Of a DNA stretch of 7,743 bases, positions 1 through 7,126 are shown one piece after another. The position numbers and the translations under genes are program-made. The stretch is from Helicobacteraceae bacterium (lineage in GTDB: Bacteria; Campylobacterota; Campylobacteria; Campylobacterales; Sulfurimonadaceae). Location of the stretch: NCBI GenBank assembly GCA_027083665.1, contig JALWNV010000037.1:1-7743 (forward strand). The letters run 5' to 3'. Position 1 is the first letter of the stretch. Each line of letters starts with the position of its first letter. Below the pieces are notes generated by a model. That model was not told where the DNA came from and searched no databases. It saw only the letters and a list, made by a program, of their open reading frames with translations.

Positions 1-1595
1 ATACGCAGCTTGATCTTCCTGCCTTTGCCGCTGAGATAACGCTGCTTTTTATACGCATCGAAACTCTCGTAAAGCGTAAACGCTTTTTTGGTCCGGGGCG
101 CGTCAAACCGCAGGGTCTCGAACGCGATGCCCCCGGACACGATCGACTCGACCGGCCCCGTATCGACATACAGTTCGTCCAAAGAGAACTTCGCTTCGAT
201 ACCGCTTTTGTTATAGAACATCGATGTATCGTTGAGAAAGCCGAGGTACCGCTTCTCGATCACCGCGTCGACATCGAGTGCTTTCGTTTTCGGGCGCAGA
301 CGTACCCGTGTCACGGCACCGACCTTGATATTGTCATAATAGATCGGTGTCCCTTCGCGGAGGCCCTCGGCGTTTTGCAGCCGCAACTTGAACGTATAGC
401 CGCCAAGCGGCTTCGGGGTGCTGTGAAGCGCGAACACCTTTTGGACTTCGGCATGAAGATCGTCGGTATCGAACACGATATAGTTTCCCCGAGTGATCGC
501 ATCGAGGCCGCGGATCTCCGTCAGGGAGATTTCCGGTTCCACTATCCAGAAATAGGCCTTCGTATTCGCCAAAGGGCGGAATTTCTTCTCCAGCCTGATA
601 TAAATATCCGTTTCGTTCTTTTCGGGATCGTATCGGAGTTTTTCGACCTGACCGGCGATATGCCCGTGATAATAGACTTTCGACAACCCGTCCACGAGCG
701 AAACGGTCTGCGAGGTCCGCAGCACGATCAGCTCGTCTTCAAGATGCATATCGGCGGCATCGCGGTAGAGTTTTCTGCGGATACGCTTCTGTGTCACCTC
801 CGGACTTCCTTCGGGCGAATCGAATGCGATACCGCCGGTCATCAGCGACGCCAGCGAATCGAATGCAACCTCGATTTCCGCCAGCGACGCTTTGATCTGC
901 AAGGCGTTGAGCTTCCAGAAGCGGCTCCCCTCTTTCAGCAGGTAGGCATATTTCTCTTCGATATGCGCGACGTATTCGATCCCGTTTTTACCCAGCTCTT
1001 TTTTCACCACTTTGCCGACGATAAATTTATCGAACAGAATCGGTGTTCCTTCGGTCAATGCCCCGTCGGGGGCGTCAAGCGTGACATAGACACCCGGTTC
1101 GTTGTACTGCACCGGCTGTACTTCGGTACCGACAAAACGAAACTGTTTGGGCAGACTAAGCAGCTCGTCGCGATCGCTTTTGGCGGGGTATGCCTCGATA
1201 TAGACCCCGCTGATGATCGTATCGAGCCCGCTGATTTCCGTCAGCGTCACTTTCGGCGATACCTTGACGAAGACGTTGCCCTTGCGTGCCACGGCATCGA
1301 TCGCGCGGCGGTCGACGGTGATCGTCACGTTGATCTTGCCGATATTGCCGCGATCGACGGCGACATCGCTGACCTGACCGATACGGATCCCCTTGTACAA
1401 CAGCGGCGTCTTGCCCACTTCGATCCCGTTGCCCGTATCGTAAGTGACGACGATATCGACGCCCTTCTCCGCATAATACTTGTAGACCATCCACCCGGCC
1501 ATCGTCAGCGCGACAAGCGGAATCAGCCAGACCAGCAGCAGCGTTCCCCTGCCTTTTTCCACCGCCTGCGGTATTTCGGTCGTTTCATTTTCCAT
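1..1595 (-). CDS. MCE-domain intermembrane lipid transport protein, PqiB/LetB family (3' end outside window)
   Basis: Membrane-anchored periplasmic protein with tandem MCE (MlaD-like) domains. Members of the family stack as rings into a tunnel carrying lipids between inner and outer membranes. About 531 codons are visible, open to the window edge without a stop. Seen: a short cytoplasmic N-terminus, one membrane segment (about residues 18-38), then MCE repeats at roughly 46-137, 168-258, 295-375 and 398-492. Module signatures include VGKTPLLYKGIRIGQV, EGTPILFDKFIVGKV and EGTPIYYDNIKVGAV. Residues after 492 (FTLYESFDAY...KIKLR) look like the lead-in to a further repeat. E. coli PqiB has three MCE domains and LetB (YebT) seven, so this seems closer to a LetB-like layout. 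The ATG at 1595 has a good ribosome site (GAGGGG, 7-nt spacer) and overlaps the upstream PqiA-like gene by 11 bases, suggesting coupled translation. Family assignment is firm; the PqiB versus LetB subtype is inferred and the substrate is unknown. Confidence 0.9.
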   Translation of the reverse strand, partial: MENETTEIPQAVEKGRGTLLLVWLIPLVALTMAGWMVYKYYAEKGVDIVVTYDTGNGIEVGKTPLLYKGIRIGQVSDVAVDRGNIGKINVTITVDRRAIDAVARKGNVFVKVSPKVTLTEISGLDTIISGVYIEAYPAKSDRDELLSLPKQFRFVGTEVQPVQYNEPGVYVTLDAPDGALTEGTPILFDKFIVGKVVKKELGKNGIEYVAHIEEKYAYLLKEGSRFWKLNALQIKASLAEIEVAFDSLASLMTGGIAFDSPEGSPEVTQKRIRRKLYRDAADMHLEDELIVLRTSQTVSLVDGLSKVYYHGHIAGQVEKLRYDPEKNETDIYIRLEKKFRPLANTKAYFWIVEPEISLTEIRGLDAITRGNYIVFDTDDLHAEVQKVFALHSTPKPLGGYTFKLRLQNAEGLREGTPIYYDNIKVGAVTRVRLRPKTKALDVDAVIEKRYLGFLNDTSMFYNKSGIEAKFSLDELYVDTGPVESIVSGGIAFETLRFDAPRTKKAFTLYESFDAYKKQRYLSGKGRKIKLR

Positions 1596-2244
1596 CGCGT
1601 TTCCCCTCATGTATGGTTTTGTTCATTGCCGCGGCTTCCCGCTTTCGCCCGATATCAAACAGCAGCCGCGAATCGAAGCTCTCCGTCGCCAGCATGGTCA
1701 TCACCACGGCAAACGCAAACGTCAATGCCGCCGGCCCCGTGACGATCGTCGCCAGACCGCCGAACTGCACCAGTCCCACCATCAGCGCCACCACGAAAAT
1801 ATCGAGCATCGACCATTTGCCGACGAAGTGGATGATACGGAAGAGTTTCAACCCCTGCATCGCCCGCGACGCCCATCCGAAATGCACGATCAGCAGCAGG
1901 TAGATCAATACCGTCACCTTGAAAAACGGCACGAAAACACTGGCGGTGAAAATGACGAACGCGATGCCGTACGATCCGTGATGGAAAAAGTAGAGCACCC
2001 CTTCCATGATGGTTCCCGCATCCTTTCCGGCGATGGAATTGACGATCATCATCGGCAGCAGGTTTGCCGGAATCAGAAACAGCATGCTCGCGATCGCGAA
2101 ACTCCAGGTCTTCGGAATCGAATCGGGGATGCGCTGATGCACCGGCGCCCCGCAGCGTGTACACGTATGCCGCGTCACCGGGTGGAGTTTCTCGCAATGC
2201 AGGCAAAGGGCCTTGCCCAGCTCGATATCACTCGGCAACCGCAT
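1585..2244 (-). CDS. PqiA/LetA-family inner-membrane protein, second half-unit (219 aa)
   Basis: Single-unit PqiA-family membrane protein, predicted inner-membrane partner of the MCE protein encoded directly downstream. Seen: an N-terminal zinc-ribbon with two CxxC pairs (C14/C17 and C28/C31), then four membrane segments near residues 46-69, 92-122, 146-163 and 167-187. The family-typical strings GKWSMLDIFVVALMV (142-156) and ATESFDSRLLFD (186-197) are present. E. coli PqiA and LetA (YebS) are single proteins of over 400 residues with two such units; here this unit stands alone at 219 residues and resembles their C-terminal half. The ATG at 2244 overlaps the end of the preceding PqiA-like gene by 17 bases and has only a weak upstream purine run (GGGACGAAG), so it probably depends on translational coupling. 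Family membership is well supported. Its mechanism (for example energising or gating lipid entry) is not shown by the sequence. Confidence 0.9.
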   Translation of the reverse strand: MRLPSDIELGKALCLHCEKLHPVTRHTCTRCGAPVHQRIPDSIPKTWSFAIASMLFLIPANLLPMMIVNSIAGKDAGTIMEGVLYFFHHGSYGIAFVIFTASVFVPFFKVTVLIYLLLIVHFGWASRAMQGLKLFRIIHFVGKWSMLDIFVVALMVGLVQFGGLATIVTGPAALTFAFAVVMTMLATESFDSRLLFDIGRKREAAAMNKTIHEGKRDGK

Positions 2245-2824
2245 CTTCGTCCCAGATATCGTCGGGATTGAACCAGACGGTCGTGATATAGAAGGTCAAA
2301 AAGAAAAAGACGAAAACGAACAGCCCCAGTCCCACGTGCAATGTCGCCATTTTGCTGAGCTTGATAATGGCGACCATAATGCTGATCAGGTAGACCTCCG
2401 CCATTCCCCACTCTTTCATATGGTCGTATATCCGGTAATACAGCGCCACCGTCTTGGGACGATACCCCAGGCGGATCGGCACGAGGATCAGCAACAGCAG
2501 CACCATCATCAATACCGGAATCAGCAGACCCGTGAGGATCGAAAGCACCGCGATAATATGATAGCCGTCGGCATAGAGCTGCCACAACGCCTCGAACAGC
2601 GTCGCCGAGGAGCGAATACCCATGATATTGAGCGAAAGTACCGGCAGAAAAGTCAGGGGAACGAACAGCAGCAGTGTCGTCACCGCCATAATGATAATAT
2701 CGGTAAACGCCTGCCCCCGGCGGTGAAGCAGGGCGTTGCAGTACGGGCAGCGGTATTGCGACGGGCTCAGGTGCTCGGGCATTCCGACGACCGTACCGCA
2801 CTGCTTGCACGCCGTCAACTCCAT
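2228..2824 (-). CDS. PqiA/LetA-family inner-membrane protein, first half-unit (198 aa)
   Basis: Single-unit PqiA-family membrane protein, the first of two adjacent ones. Seen: a zinc-ribbon with C6/C9 and C26/C29 (CKQC and CPYC), then membrane segments near residues 42-66, 87-117, 142-158 and 163-182. The segment KEWGMAEVYLISIMVAI (137-153) corresponds to the conserved W-M-(D/E)-V core of the family. The tail is acidic (NPDDIWDEDAVAE). An ATG at 2869 would give 15 more residues, but I chose 2824. It is preceded by GAAGGAG four bases upstream, puts the zinc-ribbon right at the N-terminus as in the partner protein, and leaves a 22-base gap after mqnP instead of an overlap. With the next gene it makes up the equivalent of one E. 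coli PqiA/LetA protein. The two units are not duplicates of recent origin: apart from the shared fold their sequences differ widely. Confidence 0.88.
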   Translation of the reverse strand: MELTACKQCGTVVGMPEHLSPSQYRCPYCNALLHRRGQAFTDIIIMAVTTLLLFVPLTFLPVLSLNIMGIRSSATLFEALWQLYADGYHIIAVLSILTGLLIPVLMMVLLLLILVPIRLGYRPKTVALYYRIYDHMKEWGMAEVYLISIMVAIIKLSKMATLHVGLGLFVFVFFFLTFYITTVWFNPDDIWDEDAVAE

Positions 2825-2828
2825 GCCA

Positions 2829-2835
2829 CTCCTTC
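2829..2835 (-). promoter_or_regulatory. Ribosome binding site deciding the start of the first PqiA-like gene
   Basis: The minus strand reads GAAGGAG, then TGGC, then the ATG at 2824. This is the strongest Shine-Dalgarno match near the gene and favours this start over the upstream in-frame ATG at 2869, which lies inside the end of mqnP. Confidence 0.75.
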
Positions 2836-2846
2836 TTTGAGTATCA

Positions 2847-3704
2847 TTATACCATTTGATCGAGTACAACCAGTATCAAAAAAACGAAACCGAGATAGCC
2901 GTTGACCGTAAAGAACGCCCGGTCGATTTTCGTAAAATCCCGCCGGACGAGCCGATGTTCGTACCACAGCATCACGGCGGAAACGGCCACCGCAAGGTAG
3001 GCGAATACTCCCAGGTGCGCCGCCCAAACGAACATCCACCAAAACAGCACGGTATTGAGATGAAACAGCGCCGAAATGAAAAGGGTCGCTTTCGCTCCGT
3101 AGACGGACGGAACGGAGTGAAGCCCTTCTTCCTTGTCGAAGGCAATATCCTGCAGCGAATAGAGCAGATCGAATCCCGCAACCCAGAACATGACGCCCAG
3201 CGCCAGCAGTACGGACCACTGAGGTACCGCGGCTTCGACCGCGATCACTCCGGCAACAGGTGCGAGCCCCAGCGATACCCCGAGCACGACATGGGCCATC
3301 GCACTGAAGCGCTTGAAATACGAGTAGCTTCCGAGCACGAAAAGTACGGGAACGGAGAGGGCAAACGCCACGGGATTGATAAGGTAGGCCACCAGAATGA
3401 AAACGACGGCATTCACAACGGAAAAGATCAATATCGTCGTACTGTCCAGACGTCCGTCGGCATTGGGGCGGTTTTGCGTACGCGGGTTCTTCGCATCGAT
3501 ATCACGGTCGGCATACCGGTTCACCCCCATGGCGAAGTTGCGTGCGGAGAGCGCGGCCAGCGCCCCCAGCGCCAGCAGTTTCCAGCCGAACCATCCCTGG
3601 GCCGCGACGATCATGGCGATAAAGATAAACGGCAGCGAAAACACCGAGTGCTGAAACATCACCAGCTCGTTGAAGTCCTGCACCCTTGCGACGATACGTT
3701 TCAA
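2847..3704 (-). CDS. mqnP: UbiA-family prenyltransferase, probably menaquinone biosynthesis MqnP (285 aa, TTG start)
   Basis: Integral-membrane prenyltransferase that attaches a polyprenyl chain from polyprenyl diphosphate to an aromatic acid. In Campylobacterota, which make menaquinone by the futalosine route, this family member is taken to act on the bicyclic naphthoate precursor (MqnP). Seen: the two Mg-diphosphate motifs of the UbiA superfamily, NRYADRDID (62-70, NxxxDxxxD type) and YSLQDIAFD (182-190, DxxxD). Also present are RTQNRP (75-80), SYSYFKRF (126-133) and about eight to nine hydrophobic helices. Length is normal for the family. No ATG fits the N-terminus. TTG at 3704 is preceded by AAAGGA with a 5-nt spacer and overlaps the stop of the upstream hydrolase gene as TTGA. 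The next ATG (residue 16) would remove the conserved start of the first helix region. UbiA with 4-hydroxybenzoate as substrate is the alternative; the phylum makes MqnP more likely. Confidence 0.88.
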   Translation of the reverse strand: MKRIVARVQDFNELVMFQHSVFSLPFIFIAMIVAAQGWFGWKLLALGALAALSARNFAMGVNRYADRDIDAKNPRTQNRPNADGRLDSTTILIFSVVNAVVFILVAYLINPVAFALSVPVLFVLGSYSYFKRFSAMAHVVLGVSLGLAPVAGVIAVEAAVPQWSVLLALGVMFWVAGFDLLYSLQDIAFDKEEGLHSVPSVYGAKATLFISALFHLNTVLFWWMFVWAAHLGVFAYLAVAVSAVMLWYEHRLVRRDFTKIDRAFFTVNGYLGFVFLILVVLDQMV

Positions 3705-4594
3705 TCCGTTCCTTTCGTAGAGCGTTCATCCGATGGCGCTATTGTATCAAAAATCAGCATCGGCGAGTAGTCTTCCGCGAAGACCGGATCGGCCATCGCG
3801 GACAAGAGTTTCTGACGGATCACCCGACGCGAAAAAGCACCGGTATGCCCCGTATTTTCCACCAGCCAGAACTCCCGGGGACGGGATGCGGCATCGAACA
3901 GACGCCAGCTGTGGTTGGGGGAAACGATGCTGTCATCCGTCCCCGCGATGAAGAGCTTCGGCACCGTCAGTTTCCCGACACGATCGATCGGATCGTAACT
4001 GCCGTCGAGCAGAAGATAGGCGCTCCATTGAAAGAGCCAGGTCAGTGCCGAGCGCGACAGCACGTCGCTTCCGGCTTCCGGAAGGGATGCGAAGGCACTG
4101 TCGATCACGGCCAGACGGATTCGCGACGTCTGCATCCGCGCCAGCGCATCGATCAGCAGTGCGCCTCCGAGTGACTGTCCGATCACGCTTAGCGATCCGC
4201 TCCGCCGGTTCAAAACATAACCGATCGCGCTTTCGACATCGTGTATCGCGCCGTCAAATTCGGGGTCACCTTCCGAGCTGCCGTATCCCCGGTAATCGAA
4301 GATAAACACTTCATACCCCGCCTGTATCAGCCAGACGAATCCGGCGAAATGCGAGCTCATGTTTTCGGCATTTCCGTGTACGACGACCACCGTACCGCGC
4401 CGTTTGCATTCAGGTTCGATCCACCATCCCGACAGCTGCGTACCGTCATGCGATGCGAATGTTACCGGTTCGTAACGGAGATTGAAATCCGCCGGCGTCG
4501 CATATACGTTGCCGTCGGGACGGAACACCAGCGAAGTACAGCCGGAAAACACGCTCACGACAATGACCGGCAAAACAAAAAACCATAATTTCAT
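3701..4594 (-). CDS. Predicted lipoprotein alpha/beta hydrolase (297 aa)
   Basis: Serine hydrolase of the alpha/beta fold, probably exported and lipid-anchored. Seen: N-terminal K, a hydrophobic stretch and a lipobox-like VFSGC with Cys19, typical of a type II signal peptide. The HGNAEN oxyanion-region motif is at 73-78, DYRGYGSSEG at 100-109 and the nucleophile elbow GQSLGG around Ser141. The probable acid Asp221 is in GTDDSIV and the catalytic His250 in NTGHTG. This pattern resembles BEM46/ABHD13-like hydrolases, whose substrates are mostly unknown; esterase or lipase-like activity is inference. An open frame extends upstream to 4732, but the start at 4594 is chosen because it begins the signal peptide and the extension would run through miaA in antisense. 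No Shine-Dalgarno precedes the ATG. Its stop overlaps the mqnP start by 4 bases, and it appears to be the first gene of the operon ending in the MCE lipid-transport genes. Confidence 0.85.
   Translation of the reverse strand: MKLWFFVLPVIVVSVFSGCTSLVFRPDGNVYATPADFNLRYEPVTFASHDGTQLSGWWIEPECKRRGTVVVVHGNAENMSSHFAGFVWLIQAGYEVFIFDYRGYGSSEGDPEFDGAIHDVESAIGYVLNRRSGSLSVIGQSLGGALLIDALARMQTSRIRLAVIDSAFASLPEAGSDVLSRSALTWLFQWSAYLLLDGSYDPIDRVGKLTVPKLFIAGTDDSIVSPNHSWRLFDAASRPREFWLVENTGHTGAFSRRVIRQKLLSAMADPVFAEDYSPMLIFDTIAPSDERSTKGTD
3710..3715 (-). promoter_or_regulatory. Ribosome binding site supporting the TTG start of mqnP
   Basis: The minus strand reads AAAGGA, then ACGGA, then TTG at 3704. The site lies inside the last codons of the upstream hydrolase gene. 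Together with the TTGA stop/start overlap it supports translation beginning at the TTG rather than at the later ATG. Confidence 0.7.
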
Positions 4595-4601
4595 AACAGT
4601 G

Positions 4602-4607
4602 ATTGTA
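4602..4607 (-). promoter_or_regulatory. Candidate -10 element for the hydrolase-mqnP-pqiA-MCE operon
   Basis: The minus strand reads TACAAT (5 of 6 matches to TATAAT) and ends 7 bases before the ATG at 4594. No clear -35 box is seen, which is common in Campylobacterota. Initiation at the usual distance would fall at or next to the start codon. An upstream promoter within miaA cannot be excluded. Confidence 0.45.
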
Positions 4608-4610
4608 TCG

Positions 4611-4616
4611 TATAAT
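4611..4616 (+). promoter_or_regulatory. Candidate -10 element for miaA
   Basis: A perfect TATAAT sits six bases before the miaA ATG at 4623. There is no recognisable -35 box at the expected distance and no Shine-Dalgarno between it and the gene, so the transcript may be leaderless. A CATAAT at 4584-4589 is a weaker alternative that would give a leader of about 25-30 bases. Confidence 0.5.
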
Positions 4617-4622
4617 CCGACT

Positions 4623-5513
4623 ATGAAAACCAACGTCATTATCGGTGCCACTGCATCGGGCAAAAGCGCTGTCGCGATCGAAGCCGCACTACGTACCGGC
4701 GCCGTCATCCTTTCACTCGACTCGCTCAGCATCTACAAAGAGATCGATATCGCTTCGGCAAAACCCGCTCCGCAGGAGCGGAAGGGTATTGTCCACGAGG
4801 GTATCGATCTGCTCTATCCCGACGAACCGTTCAATGTCGCCACCTTTATGGACCTCTACCGCCGGACCAAGAAACACTGTGACGAAAAAGGGCAGCCGCT
4901 GCTGATCGTCGGCGGCACTTCCTTCTATCTCAAGGCACTGATCGACGGCATCTCGGAGATTCCGGAAGCCGATTTCGAACTCCGAAAAAAGGTCGATACA
5001 CTGATGGCCGATCCGATCCGAGCCCACCGTATCGTCGCAGAGGCCGATCCTGAAACGATGAAAAAAATCGATCCTAACGATCGCTACCGCATCGAAAAAA
5101 TGCTGACACTATACCTGCAAACCGGCATGCCACCCTCCGACTGGTTCGCGAAGCATCCCCCCGAACCCGTCCTGACGGAATTCACCCTATACGAAATAAC
5201 CACCGGGCGTGATGCGCTGCGTGAACGTATCGTCCGCCGCACCCGGCAAATGATCGAAAACGGCCTGATCGACGAGGTAGCCTGCCTTGAACGAAAATAC
5301 GGCCGTGCCCCCAACCCCATGGGCGCGATCGGTATTGTCGAAGTGCTCGATTATCTTGACGGGAAATACGGCCTGCAGCAGATGGAGACGGCGATCGCCA
5401 CACACACCGCACAGCTCGCCAAACGGCAGGAGACATTCAATCGAAATCAATTCAAAGAGAAGTTTTCATCGACGGCGGAAACGATATTGCAAAAGATAGT
5501 AAAAGGAGATTAG
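4623..5513 (+). CDS. miaA: tRNA dimethylallyltransferase MiaA (296 aa)
   Basis: Transfers the dimethylallyl group from DMAPP to N6 of adenosine 37 in tRNAs reading UNN codons, the first step towards i6A/ms2i6A; cytoplasmic. Seen: P-loop GATASGKS (8-15); the catalytic-Asp region DSLSIYKEIDIASAKP (33-48, Asp33), whose wording is typical of Campylobacterota where most bacteria have DSMQVY; GGTSFYLKAL (97-106); NDRYRIEKML (152-161); AIGIVEV (235-241); and AKRQETFNRNQF (266-277) near the C-terminus. Length is close to other members of the phylum. The start at 4623 is fixed by the P-loop lying a few residues in. The open frame continues upstream to 4482 only by running antisense through the hydrolase gene. 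It stands alone on the plus strand, divergent from the hydrolase operon and convergent with nuoN. No ribosome site precedes it. Confidence 0.97.
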   Translation: MKTNVIIGATASGKSAVAIEAALRTGAVILSLDSLSIYKEIDIASAKPAPQERKGIVHEGIDLLYPDEPFNVATFMDLYRRTKKHCDEKGQPLLIVGGTSFYLKALIDGISEIPEADFELRKKVDTLMADPIRAHRIVAEADPETMKKIDPNDRYRIEKMLTLYLQTGMPPSDWFAKHPPEPVLTEFTLYEITTGRDALRERIVRRTRQMIENGLIDEVACLERKYGRAPNPMGAIGIVEVLDYLDGKYGLQQMETAIATHTAQLAKRQETFNRNQFKEKFSSTAETILQKIVKGD

Positions 5514-5533
5514 CCGGGGCCGTTTGGCCCGGC
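5513..5533. terminator. GC-rich hairpin at the miaA stop codon
   Basis: GCCGGG (5513-5518) pairs with CCCGGC (5528-5533), extended by CC/GG (5520-5521 with 5526-5527, one bulged G) around a GTTT loop. It begins at the last base of the miaA stop codon. No T-run follows on either strand, so it is a stable stem but not a classic intrinsic terminator. It could protect the 3' end or assist Rho-type termination. Confidence 0.4.
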
Positions 5534-5578
5534 GGGAGTATCCGCGCACTGCAGGTGACACTGAAGCACCGGATTCCC

Positions 5579-5600
5579 GTTCCCGGAACGCTCCGGGAAC
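5579..5600. terminator. Perfect 9-bp hairpin between convergent miaA and nuoN
   Basis: GTTCCCGGA (5579-5587) and TCCGGGAAC (5592-5600) form a perfect 9-bp stem with an ACGC loop, placed 14 bases beyond the end of nuoN. Because the stem is symmetrical it could serve transcripts from both sides. The following bases (CTCTTCGGATT on the plus strand) have only scattered T residues, so the terminator role is inferred from position and stem quality. Confidence 0.5.
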
Positions 5601-5614
5601 CTCTTCGGATTGTA

Positions 5615-7126
5615 TCAGTAACCGGAGTTGTAGACCAGCGTACCGATAAATTCGATCAGGGGATTGACGGCGACGACAGCGAAGATCGTCGTCGCCGCCG
5701 CGATACCGATGATTGTCTTGAGTGAGAGTGAAGCGTTCATCATATAAAACTGATGGACGCCGTCAAAATGCGGCTCTTTCATGAACATATACACGATCAG
5801 CTTCAGATAGTAATACCCCGCAATCGCCGAGTTGAGCGCCATGATCAGTGCGAGCACCGTATAGCCGCCTGTCACGGCGGAACTGATGATATAGAGCTTG
5901 CCCCAGAACAGACCGAACGGCGGAACGCCGGCGAGCGAGAGCATGAACAGCGCCATCATCACCGCCGCGAACGGCATCGTCCGGATCATCCCCGCGAATT
6001 TCTCGTACGGATGATCGGAACTCTGTCCCGGCAGCAGATGTTTTTGACGGTTGACCCACAGCATGGTAAAGCCGCCGAGATTGGTAAAACTGAAAAGTAT
6101 CCAGTACAAGAACAGTGCCGTATTGGCCTGAGTCGTGCCGATCAGTACCGCCGCCATGACGAAACCGGCATGTGAAATCGAGCTGTATGCCAGCATCCGC
6201 TTGACATCGGTCTGCACCAGTGCCCAGATATTGGCGGCCGTCATCGTGATAACGACAACCGCATACAGTACCGCTTCGAGCCATACGACACCGCTGTGAA
6301 CAAGAAATTCAAACAGACGCATGACGACGATAAACGCGGCGATTTTCGGTACGATCGACATATAGCCCGCCAGTGCCGCGCTTGATCCCTCATAGACGTC
6401 GGGCGTCCAGGTATGAAACGGGATCAGCGAGACTTTGAATCCGAGTGCGGCAAGCAGAAAAACAACGCCGACAAGCAGATAGCCGATATTGGCGAATCCG
6501 TCCGCCGCCATGACCGCCGCGATCTCGTGAATCTCGACCGAACCGCTGATCGCATAGAAGATCATCGCTCCGAACGAAAAGAATCCGGCTGCGAGCGCAC
6601 CCATCGTAAAGTACTTGACTGCCGCTTCAAAAGATTTCGAACGGTTGTGAAGTGCGATCAGGGTATACAGCGCCAGCGATGCCGTCTCGAGACCGACGAA
6701 AACGAGGATCAGATTGTCCGTGGCCACCATAAACTGAAAGCCTGCGATCATGAACAAAAACAGCGCGAAGTACTCCGGATAGTCGTACTCGTGAAAACGC
6801 TTGGAGGTCAGCGCGAGCGGAATGAACAGCATCGAGGCGCCGACAATGATCAGTTGCGCCAGGATGGCCAGCCCGTCCATCAGCATGACATTGAAGAACC
6901 CGACCATCGTCCCGTTTTGGACGAAAAGGTCGGAGAAGCCGACCAGTGCGCCGAAGTCGAGCAGCAGGAACAACAGAGAGATCATGACGTAGAACGACTT
7001 GTGCAGTCCGTCCTTCGCCAGGTCAATCACCAGAATCGTCAAAGCACCGACGATGGCGATCAGCATCGGTGCCAGTGTCGCCAGATTAAGCGACTCCAAG
7101 GGGATATTGACAGCTTCCAACAACAT
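5615..7126 (-). CDS. nuoN: NADH-quinone oxidoreductase subunit N (complex I, 503 aa)
   Basis: Antiporter-like membrane subunit of complex I, forming one of the proton channels of the membrane arm and sitting next to the quinone-binding part. Seen: about 14 hydrophobic helices over 503 residues, a normal length. The charged residues of the proton path are in recognisable contexts: Glu147 in [10 protein letters not shown], Lys171 in AVKYFTMGA, Lys231 and His238 in [17 protein letters not shown], Lys261 in VPKIAAF, and Lys410 in [20 protein letters not shown] (314-323) is also typical. The ATG at 7126 shares one base with the nuoM stop (TAATG) and has a strong ribosome site, GGAGG with a 7-nt spacer, inside the end of nuoM. 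It is most likely the last nuo gene of its operon, being followed by the convergent miaA and hairpins. In this phylum complex I reduces menaquinone, and its electron-input module often differs from the NADH type, which this window cannot show. Confidence 0.97.
   Translation of the reverse strand: MLLEAVNIPLESLNLATLAPMLIAIVGALTILVIDLAKDGLHKSFYVMISLLFLLLDFGALVGFSDLFVQNGTMVGFFNVMLMDGLAILAQLIIVGASMLFIPLALTSKRFHEYDYPEYFALFLFMIAGFQFMVATDNLILVFVGLETASLALYTLIALHNRSKSFEAAVKYFTMGALAAGFFSFGAMIFYAISGSVEIHEIAAVMAADGFANIGYLLVGVVFLLAALGFKVSLIPFHTWTPDVYEGSSAALAGYMSIVPKIAAFIVVMRLFEFLVHSGVVWLEAVLYAVVVITMTAANIWALVQTDVKRMLAYSSISHAGFVMAAVLIGTTQANTALFLYWILFSFTNLGGFTMLWVNRQKHLLPGQSSDHPYEKFAGMIRTMPFAAVMMALFMLSLAGVPPFGLFWGKLYIISSAVTGGYTVLALIMALNSAIAGYYYLKLIVYMFMKEPHFDGVHQFYMMNASLSLKTIIGIAAATTIFAVVAVNPLIEFIGTLVYNSGY

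Noticed and set aside
375..1742. Long plus-strand open frame (455 codons) opposite the MCE gene and the second PqiA-like gene
   Set aside because: Its translation is rich in Arg, His, Asp and Gln with no recognisable domain, while the minus strand encodes clear MCE and PqiA motifs. It is an antisense shadow caused by GC-biased codon use.
2856..3770. Plus-strand open frame opposite mqnP
   Set aside because: The composition is charged and low in hydrophobic residues, there are no motifs, and it lies fully antisense to a well-supported membrane enzyme.
4482..4622. N-terminal extension of miaA to an upstream ATG at 4482
   Set aside because: The extra 47 residues are antisense to the hydrolase signal peptide and are not found in MiaA, whose P-loop normally lies close to the N-terminus.
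4595..4732. N-terminal extension of the hydrolase to an upstream ATG at 4732
   Set aside because: It would bury the signal peptide and lipobox 46 residues inside the protein and overlap the conserved P-loop region of miaA in antisense.
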